DNA of 64,000 nucleotides, taken from contig OY969094.1 of assembly GCA_963697695.1 (NCBI GenBank), positions 930,001 to 994,000 on the forward strand. Reading direction: 5' to 3'. Source of the DNA: VRUE01 sp963697695 (lineage in GTDB: Bacteria; Actinomycetota; Thermoleophilia; Solirubrobacterales; 70-9). The translations under genes and the position numbers were made by a program. The notes below the pieces were generated by a model. It was not told where the DNA came from and ran no database searches. It was given only the letters and a program-made list of their open reading frames with translations. Shown in pieces: positions 58,081 through 64,000 of this stretch (positions within the stretch are counted from its first letter, which is position 1; the number at the start of each line of letters is the position of its first letter).

Positions 58081-58130
58081 TTTTCCATCCCCTGCGCGTC
58101 GGTTCAAATTTCGTCGCGTGAAGCCGAGCA

Positions 58131-61100
58131 TTATTTGCCTCCCCCCTTGGCGCCGCCTCTTTTGCAGTTGCCTTTCCTTCCCCTGACCGTCCCTGGTCGC
58201 TTCCTGTGGCGGCTGCACCTCCTGGCTTGTCTCCGAGGCTCCGCCCTATCCGTCCGATTTCCAATGCCCCTGAGCGTCCCGCTCCCTGCTGCCGCCACAT
58301 CCGGAGGGGAGACAAGTGGGCCCTGACAGGAGTCCTCCACGCACGCCGGCGGCGGGACGGGAGGTGGGGCAAAACCTCCTCCCATACGAGCGTCATAGAG
58401 TTGAGGCGCCTCCTCAACCTCGTGCCCGGTCAGCTTTGCCCCCAGGCGGAAGATGATGTCTTTCCCGTCCGCTGAAATGCCGACGATCTTGGGTCCTCCT
58501 GGGCTCTCTGGAGAGCCATACTCCGATACCCCGTCGGTGATCAGCCGGTTTCGGCCTTTATGCCATTCATAGACATCGAAGTCCCCATTGACGTCATCGG
58601 GGACCAGCGCGGCCGATGAAGTAAAGGCAAAGGTTTGTCCATCTTCGCTCAGGCCAGTGCTTTCCATCCTGTTCATATAGACCCCCTCTATGCTGTACGC
58701 ATCGCCAGTAGCCTTCCCCGGCAATGGACAGGTGATGCACTCCAATGAACGCGTCGAAAGCTCGAAGCGATAGAAGTTCGCACAGGCTGGGGGCTCTCCG
58801 GGGAACCTCGTGCATCTGCCGTTGCTTGGAATGACAGCGTCCGGGGTTGCTAGCACTTCTGACCGATACACCAAGGTCCCTCCATCCGGGGTAACAGTGG
58901 ACCCTCCGGACCAATCGAGTCCATTGGTTTGAACGGGAGACGACGGACCTACGTACTCAATTTGCCCATCGTGCCACACATAAAGGGCATATCCCGGAAC
59001 TGCTGGTTGAGAAGCGGTGAGGACGTTGCTTGATATGAAATAGAAGCGTTTCAAGTCAACCGATGACAGGACGGATCTCAGGAACGACTGATCCTGCGCA
59101 AAGACGTCGGCGTTGGCCACAACGCATGTCAAGCAGTCGAGCCCGTTTTGTTCCGACCAGAGGTAGACATCCTTGCCAGCTGGACCGTAGAGCTGAGGTT
59201 CCGTATCGGTGTCCTCGGCAACCAGATTTGACGTACTAGTGAACAACGCTTCGGTGCCTTGAGGATTTGCCCTTACGAAAAAGGAATTTCCCTCTGGACC
59301 CGACATGGGAGGTGTTGAAATAAGTGTAGTTGTGTCGGTCTCAACGTTTCGCACGTAGAGACGATCGGGGTCGACAGAGGAATCACAGCTATCTCCCCGG
59401 GAACTAAAGAAGACCCTAGATCCATCACGAGAATGGAACCTGTAGGGATCAGTCGATGGCTGGAAGGATCCGGAGTTTGATAGGGAAAGTCCGCAAGCGG
59501 GCACCGACCCATCGGGAAGGCGACTGACAAGCTCAGGAGTACCGCTTCCGAAATCATAGAGCTGTTCCCCGGGCTGATGATTTGGATCTATTGGCTGAAT
59601 AGTGTTGATGAACACATGCTCGAGGTCGTCGCTGCTCGTAATGGAGGTGACGTTGCTTATCGACCCCTCAGGAAAGAGGTGGAGAACCTCTTGATTGCCA
59701 TCGGCATCGATTCTCACTATGCGTCGATCACTCTGGGAGCCAACCAAGGTTCCTCCGACCTCGAAGATGAAGCTGGACCTATCACTGGAAATACGTCTCA
59801 GTTGGTAGGCTTCGTCTCCGCCCCCGATCATTTCGCTTATGGGTGGCTCTAGCCCACTGGTTTTCCAGCCGGCAGCGGTTCTCTCCGAGGAGTAGGTACC
59901 TCCAGCGCCGCTAGAGGAGTTGGGCGACCCACTTAGGGTTTGCCAGATGACCTCGTCACCCTCAGGCATTAGCAGGGGAAACTGTGGGTTTTGATTTGCC
60001 TTTTCTGGGGGATTGACCAGCTCCAGCCCGCGTGGCGCCAGTGCAGCCGCAGCCGAGGTGAGGGTGGTGAAAGCACTGTCGTCTCCCCCGCCTGACCCGA
60101 AACTATTCTCAGCGACGAGCCGGTAATGGTAAGTGGCATTCGGCACCAACCCGGTGATCTCCGCGGCTACCGGGATAGGTTCCCCCCCTCCACCGGCACT
60201 GGTGCTAACCACAGGTACTTTCAAGCCATAGGCTGCAGTTGATCCATATTCGAAGAAATATGTGGTCGGATCGTTGTTTGGATCCACTACTCCTCGGAGG
60301 ATCGCTGTAGAGTCGGTAACGACTCCTGCTGATCGCGTTTTTACGTCGGGGGGAAGCGGAGCAGTGGTGAAATTTTGCTCAGGGGCAGCCTGAAACGCTT
60401 CACTGAAGCGCTTTCGATAGCGAAGCCGATAGCGGTATTCGATATTTGGCTCCAGACCCTGTACCGGCTCTGAAACTGAGATAGGCGAGTTGCCTTTGCC
60501 ACCATCCAACGGGGAGCTTGGCGTCGCCGTCCAATTCGAGCCGTCGGTCGAGTAGTCGAAATAATATTCAGCTCCTGGAGGGCCGTTGGGATCCAGCGTC
60601 CCGTTCAGAGTTGCGCTGGTGTCAGTGATATCTGTCGCTGAACTTGTGGAGCCCTCAGGGGCGGGGTTCGTCTCATCGATAATGAAGACGCGCTGGTATT
60701 CGCCTACATAGATCCTTTCGCTAGTTGAGTTGACCGCGAGTCTGTAGCCACTTACCGCTTGGTGGGTGTCGGCGATCACCCCAGACGAGTCAAGCTCGAC
60801 TACGACATAGCTGGAAAAGTCGGGTGTGTTCTGGTTGACGAAAACATGATCGCTGGAAGGATCGACCGTCATCGCCCTGGGCGAGTACGCGAGCTCCGAT
60901 GGAGCGAAAACGACCTCGAAAGTCCCAGCCGAATCGAAGCGTTGCACTCGGATGAACGGCTCAAGCACATAAACATCTCCGGTTGAGTCGACGGCGATAT
61001 CCGTCGGGCCACTGAACTGTCCGTCATCCGATCCCTGAGAACCGAACTGGCCGATATAGCTGCCAGTTGAATCGAACTTCTGGACTCGGTTGTTCCCGGT

Positions 61101-61589
61101 ATCCGCCACGTAAACCTCACCACTGGAAGGATCGACAGCGACGCCCCGGGGACCGTTGAGCTCGCCGCTTCCCGCTCCAGCGCTTCCGAAAGCAAGCGAG
61201 AAAGATCCTCCAGCTGTGAACTTCTGGATGCGGTTGTTGCCGGCGTCAGCCACATATACAGACCCATCCGAGCTGTCGATAGCTATCCCGCTGGGGCTAG
61301 ATGCAAAATCGAATTGACCGTCGGCGGCTCCCGGAGTGCCGAATGCCGAAAGGAAGTTGCCGTCGGCATCGAAGCGCTCGACCCGTGCGTTTTCGACATC
61401 GACGACATAGACGTCTCCACTTGCCGGGTTGACGGCGATGCCAGCGGCATAGGACGAGAATTGACCCGGGCCGCTTCCGAACGAACCGAAGACGTCGTAG
61501 ATCCCCTTCGAAGCTTGCACGGCGGGTGCTAGGGCGGCAAGAGAAACCAAGCAGACGAGGAAGCCGAGAACTCCCGTACGCGGCTTCAT
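58131..61589 (-). CDS. Giant secreted NHL-repeat / Fn3-like / PD40 protein
   Basis: An exported protein of 1152 aa. The signal peptide is KPRTGVLGFLVCLVSLAALA with likely cleavage at VQA. Residues about 40-270 contain five NHL beta-propeller repeats (such as GVAVDPSSGEVYVADTGNNR). Two Fn3-like domains follow at about 330-520 (ITDTSATLNGTLDPNG; VTDSTAILRGVVDPNN), then a long TolB/PD40-like region (DGSRVFFSSRGD; VTPDGGTLVYRSE) and a Cys- and Arg-rich tail. ATG 61589 has AGAGGT upstream. Base composition is less GC-rich than in neighbouring genes. It is the first gene of a pair with the CPxxSQxGT protein. Confidence 0.83.
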   Translation of the reverse strand: MKPRTGVLGFLVCLVSLAALAPAVQASKGIYDVFGSFGSGPGQFSSYAAGIAVNPASGDVYVVDVENARVERFDADGNFLSAFGTPGAADGQFDFASSPSGIAIDSSDGSVYVADAGNNRIQKFTAGGSFSLAFGSAGAGSGELNGPRGVAVDPSSGEVYVADTGNNRVQKFDSTGSYIGQFGSQGSDDGQFSGPTDIAVDSTGDVYVLEPFIRVQRFDSAGTFEVVFAPSELAYSPRAMTVDPSSDHVFVNQNTPDFSSYVVVELDSSGVIADTHQAVSGYRLAVNSTSERIYVGEYQRVFIIDETNPAPEGSTSSATDITDTSATLNGTLDPNGPPGAEYYFDYSTDGSNWTATPSSPLDGGKGNSPISVSEPVQGLEPNIEYRYRLRYRKRFSEAFQAAPEQNFTTAPLPPDVKTRSAGVVTDSTAILRGVVDPNNDPTTYFFEYGSTAAYGLKVPVVSTSAGGGGEPIPVAAEITGLVPNATYHYRLVAENSFGSGGGDDSAFTTLTSAAAALAPRGLELVNPPEKANQNPQFPLLMPEGDEVIWQTLSGSPNSSSGAGGTYSSERTAAGWKTSGLEPPISEMIGGGDEAYQLRRISSDRSSFIFEVGGTLVGSQSDRRIVRIDADGNQEVLHLFPEGSISNVTSITSSDDLEHVFINTIQPIDPNHQPGEQLYDFGSGTPELVSRLPDGSVPACGLSLSNSGSFQPSTDPYRFHSRDGSRVFFSSRGDSCDSSVDPDRLYVRNVETDTTTLISTPPMSGPEGNSFFVRANPQGTEALFTSTSNLVAEDTDTEPQLYGPAGKDVYLWSEQNGLDCLTCVVANADVFAQDQSFLRSVLSSVDLKRFYFISSNVLTASQPAVPGYALYVWHDGQIEYVGPSSPVQTNGLDWSGGSTVTPDGGTLVYRSEVLATPDAVIPSNGRCTRFPGEPPACANFYRFELSTRSLECITCPLPGKATGDAYSIEGVYMNRMESTGLSEDGQTFAFTSSAALVPDDVNGDFDVYEWHKGRNRLITDGVSEYGSPESPGGPKIVGISADGKDIIFRLGAKLTGHEVEEAPQLYDARMGGGFAPPPVPPPACVEDSCQGPLVSPPDVAAAGSGTLRGIGNRTDRAEPRRQARRCSRHRKRPGTVRGRKGNCKRGGAKGGGK

Positions 61590-61831
61590 GAAGGATGACC
61601 TCTTCGAGCGTCTCACGAACTCTCTCCTTGTCCCGTGAGCCCCTCTGCCGGCCGCTTCCCTTGGCGGCCCCCGTGGGCTCGGTTTCCCTGTGTTCCCTGC
61701 CCGTCCATCTGACGGGATCGCGTTTTAGAAAAGCAGATGTCTGCCCGAGAGTCAAGTGAGTTTTTTTGAAGAGAGTGAGATAATTTCTGAAATACCGTGC
61801 GTCTTGATTGGGTACGAGCAGCAATCCGGCT

Positions 61832-62530
61832 CTAGGAGTGGTTTTCGGCCGATTGGACGGCGAGCTGCCTGGCCGTCTCGGAACCGAGATAGGGAGAGAG
61901 AACGAAGTCAACTAGATCGGGCAGCAGGTTTTCCAGCGAGTCGCCGTTGCCGGCGAGAATCGCGCGGGAGGTGAGCGCGATGAGGCCGCCGAGCAGCGAG
62001 TCCTCGGTCGAGTCTGGCAGCTCCTCGGCATCTGGGCGCTCGAGGCGCCCTGGCTTCAGGGCCTGTGACTTCTCGACCACGACGTCGCGGAAGTGGGTAG
62101 CGATGGCCGGGGTCGCCGTAACCGGCTCGACCAGGCAGAGACGGGCAAGATCCGGCTCTTCCGTGAAGAAGCGGAGCGCCGCGCGCAGCCCGGCGATCAC
62201 CTGGTGCGCCCAGTCGGCTTCGCTTCGCATCTCCCCCGCGACCAGGTCCTCCAGATGTGTGACGACCGCGTCGAACGCCTCAAGGAAGCATTCCTCCTTG
62301 CTCTCGAAGAGTTCGTAGAAGGCGCGGCTGGAAACCGACGCGGCCTTGACGATCTGGGTGATCGTCGTCGCCCGGTAGCCGTTCGCGGCAACCGCCTGCG
62401 CGATGCCTGCCAGCAGTCGCTCGCGCTGCGACTCGGTGACCTGCTCGCGGGAGAGGCCGTGGTGCCCACCTGGCAGAGGGCCGAGCTCGGGGGTATCCGC
62501 CTGCCCGCGATCAGGCCGTTGTGCAGCCAC
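61832..62530 (-). CDS. TetR-family transcriptional regulator
   Basis: A 232-aa regulator. The arm is GPLPGGHHGLSREQVTESQR, then the HTH ERLLAGIAQAVAANGYRATT, ITQIVKAASVSSRAFYELFE. The ligand domain has DLARLCLVEPVTATPAIATH and ends NLLPDLVDFVLSPYLG. GTG 62530 gives the full arm; no better start was found. It lies 26 bp downstream of another tetR gene on the same strand and upstream of the secreted-protein pair, for which it is a candidate regulator. The 242-bp gap to the NHL gene is AT-rich and holds GCAGATGTCTGC (61733-61744), but no clear promoter could be fixed. Confidence 0.86.
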   Translation of the reverse strand: MAAQRPDRGQADTPELGPLPGGHHGLSREQVTESQRERLLAGIAQAVAANGYRATTITQIVKAASVSSRAFYELFESKEECFLEAFDAVVTHLEDLVAGEMRSEADWAHQVIAGLRAALRFFTEEPDLARLCLVEPVTATPAIATHFRDVVVEKSQALKPGRLERPDAEELPDSTEDSLLGGLIALTSRAILAGNGDSLENLLPDLVDFVLSPYLGSETARQLAVQSAENHS

Positions 62531-62556
62531 GGATCAAGCGTATCCGGCGCCCCCGA

Positions 62557-63270
62557 TCAGGATGCTGCCGAGGCGACTTCCTTCTCTTCCTCGGGCCTTT
62601 CCTCTGCCCACTTTGCCCATCTCGCCGCTTCTTCCTCACCTACGTAAGGGCGCAAAACGAAGATGACGGCGTCGGGCAGCAGTGTCTCGAGCCGGTCGAC
62701 CTCGCCGACGATGAGGCGCTGGTAGGCCGACCACAGCAAGCCGCCGGCGAGCGTGTCCTCCAGGGTGGGTGCCAGGTCGTCGGCGCTGGAATTGAGCTCT
62801 CGACCGCGACGCAGCAACGGCGTCAGGCCGCTCATGGCTTTCTGATAGCGGTCGATCATCACGGGCCCCACGGTCGGCGCGTCGACGATCGAGGCGCGAG
62901 CGATCAGTGGGTCGGCGAGCAATACGTCGAAGAGCGCCCCCAGGGCAGCGGCGACTTGCTGCGCCCAGGGCGCGTCCCTCTCGCGCTCTTGCTCGACCGC
63001 CGCCTCCATGCGTTCGCCGGCTTCGGCCATCACGGCTTCGAACAGCTCGACGAAGCACTCCTCCTTGTTGGAGAAATGGCTGTAGAAGGTCTTGAAGCCG
63101 ACCCGGGCATGCCGGACGATCATCTCGACCGTGACCGCGTGGTAGCCGTGTTCGCCGACCAGTTCGCCGGTCGCCCGCAAAATACGCTGGCGCTGATTCT
63201 CTCCGGTTGTCGCGCGGGTTATGCCAGTCGGCAATGAAGCTCGCGATGCTCGACCCGGCAGTGCCCGCAT
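62557..63270 (-). CDS. TetR-family transcriptional regulator
   Basis: A regulator of about 237 aa: arm SLPTGITRATTGENQRQR, HTH ILRATGELVGEHGYHAVT, VEMIVRHARVGFKTFYSHFS. The ligand domain includes ARASIVDAPTVGPVMIDRYQ and ends LLPDAVIFVLRPYVGEEEAA. Its arm (LPTGI) is a shorter version of that in the neighbouring TetR proteins. ATG 63270 is the preferred start; a TTG at 63303 would add 11 residues. A perfect GAAACGTTTC palindrome lies 35 bp upstream. It probably forms a two-gene unit with the next tetR. Confidence 0.84.
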   Translation of the reverse strand: MRALPGRASRASLPTGITRATTGENQRQRILRATGELVGEHGYHAVTVEMIVRHARVGFKTFYSHFSNKEECFVELFEAVMAEAGERMEAAVEQERERDAPWAQQVAAALGALFDVLLADPLIARASIVDAPTVGPVMIDRYQKAMSGLTPLLRRGRELNSSADDLAPTLEDTLAGGLLWSAYQRLIVGEVDRLETLLPDAVIFVLRPYVGEEEAARWAKWAEERPEEEKEVASAAS

Positions 63271-63304
63271 GGCGCTGAGGATACTCCGTGCCAAAGGTTT
63301 CACC

Positions 63305-63314
63305 GAAACGTTTC
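63305..63314. promoter_or_regulatory. GAAACGTTTC palindrome upstream of tetR
   Basis: A perfect 10-bp dyad, extended to CCGAAACGTTTCCG, lies 35 bp upstream of the TetR start at 63270. It is typical in shape for a TetR autoregulatory operator. Binding is not shown. Confidence 0.45.
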
Positions 63315-63358
63315 CGTCTTCGGAAAAGCACCGCCTCGTACCTTCAGACCCGGCTGGA

Positions 63359-64000
63359 TTAGCTGCTGTCAGCTACCCGCTTCGCTGCGGCAGCGCCCAA
63401 ATAAGGCGTCAGGGTGAGCTCGACCAGTTGCGGGGCCAACTCGGGTAGCCGCTCTGCTCCGCCACTGGCGATGCGACTGGAGACGATTGCCGTGACGGCG
63501 CCGATAACCGACTTCTCAGTCAGATCCGGCAGCGCAGACGTCTCCTCACTGAGCGTCCGGCCGCGGCTGAGCAGCGCCGCCAGGTGATCGGTGGAGGCGA
63601 GCACCTGCTGCGCCATCTCTATGTCAGCCGAAAGCGCGTCCAGCGTGAGGAGGCCTGCCTGCGCCGGCTCCGCAGCGGCAAAGTCGAGTGCCGCCTCGAT
63701 CACCGCCTTGACCTTGAAGGGCCACTCCGAGGCCGCATTGCACGCACGGAAGACAAGGCCCAAGAAGCGCTCGAAGATGACCTCGTGAGCAGCGGAGACG
63801 GCTTCGTCCGTGTTCTCGAAGTTTTTGTAGAAAGTGGTCCGCGAGACCCCCGCAGCCGCGATCACGTGCTTGACCGTGAGCTTGCGGTAGCCATGCTTTG
63901 CGATCGCAGTGGCAGTACCGGCGATCAGCCTGTCCCGCTGATGCTGCTCCTTTACCTCCCGCGGCAACCCATGACGCCCCCGCGGCAGCTCCCAGCTCGG
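63359..64000 (-). CDS. TetR-family transcriptional regulator, N-terminus cut by window edge
   Basis: The frame is open to the right edge, and the residues before the first start codon inside the window (TTG 63967) read WELPRGRHG, completing the arm ELPRGRHGLPREVKEQHQR shared with the TetR protein at 54.1 kb. The true start is therefore outside the window. The HTH is DRLIAGTATAIAKHGYRKLT, VKHVIAAAGVSRTTFYKNFE. The ligand domain ends ELAPQLVELTLTPYLGAAAA. It is the sixth TetR gene within 12 kb. Confidence 0.85.
   Translation of the reverse strand, partial: PSWELPRGRHGLPREVKEQHQRDRLIAGTATAIAKHGYRKLTVKHVIAAAGVSRTTFYKNFENTDEAVSAAHEVIFERFLGLVFRACNAASEWPFKVKAVIEAALDFAAAEPAQAGLLTLDALSADIEMAQQVLASTDHLAALLSRGRTLSEETSALPDLTEKSVIGAVTAIVSSRIASGGAERLPELAPQLVELTLTPYLGAAAAKRVADSS

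Overview
The window looks like chromosomal DNA from a high-GC actinobacterium, most likely class Thermoleophilia (Solirubrobacterales or a close relative). This placement is inferred from several features together: strongly GC-biased codon use, a mycobacteria-like paired GET3/ArsA ATPase locus, an Rv1264-type adenylate cyclase, a type IV pilus system with no visible secretin gene, and very large secreted NHL/PD40 proteins with Arg/Lys-rich tails. I saw no rRNA, tRNA, CRISPR array, insertion sequence or phage module. No stretch longer than about 300 bases lacks a gene.

Layout. 1-14 kb is acyl-CoA and electron-transfer metabolism. It holds the ETF operon (etfB-etfA-ETF:quinone oxidoreductase) behind a clear promoter with a TetR-type palindrome, a two-subunit B12-dependent acyl-CoA mutase whose substrate-site residues look like isobutyryl-CoA mutase, a HAD phosphatase, a thiolase, a leucyl aminopeptidase, a thioesterase, an HxlR regulator with a duplicated operator, an aldehyde dehydrogenase, an acyl-CoA dehydrogenase and the MeaB-type G-protein chaperone. 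13.5-19.2 kb has a hexapeptide acyltransferase, a lone VapB-like antitoxin, a small XRE regulator and an overlapping methyltransferase-GH57-GT4 operon. That operon has the gene content and order of mycobacterial Rv3030-Rv3031-Rv3032 (methylglucose lipopolysaccharide synthesis). 19.2-29.5 kb carries an AbiEi/DUF559 gene, a parA-ftsZ-ggt-adenylate cyclase operon, two GET3/ArsA-like ATPases, a protein of unknown family and a second HxlR regulator.

29.6-50 kb is a large type IV pilus region. Rightward genes encode three prepilin-like proteins and PilM, PilN, PilO and a PilP-like protein. Leftward genes encode PilT2, a thioredoxin-fold-like membrane protein, PilB, PilT1, PilC, a polytopic OmpA-domain protein, the major pilin, a secreted protein and the prepilin peptidase. 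A c-di-GMP-I (GEMM) riboswitch lies in the pilin leader. A two-gene cassette (TIGR02391/Ymh-like plus a small nuclease-like protein) sits between the two halves. 50-52.6 kb has the primary-type sigma factor and a YihY membrane protein. 52.6-64 kb has six TetR-family genes flanking two giant secreted proteins.

The most unusual non-coding content is palindromic. One family of about 50-bp inverted repeats (four copies) and a second family (three copies) occupy gene borders. A 41-bp palindrome sits in frame inside both ftsZ and parA, and its two copies differ by compensatory stem changes. Everything here was read by eye. Family names rest on recognised motifs, not on database searches.
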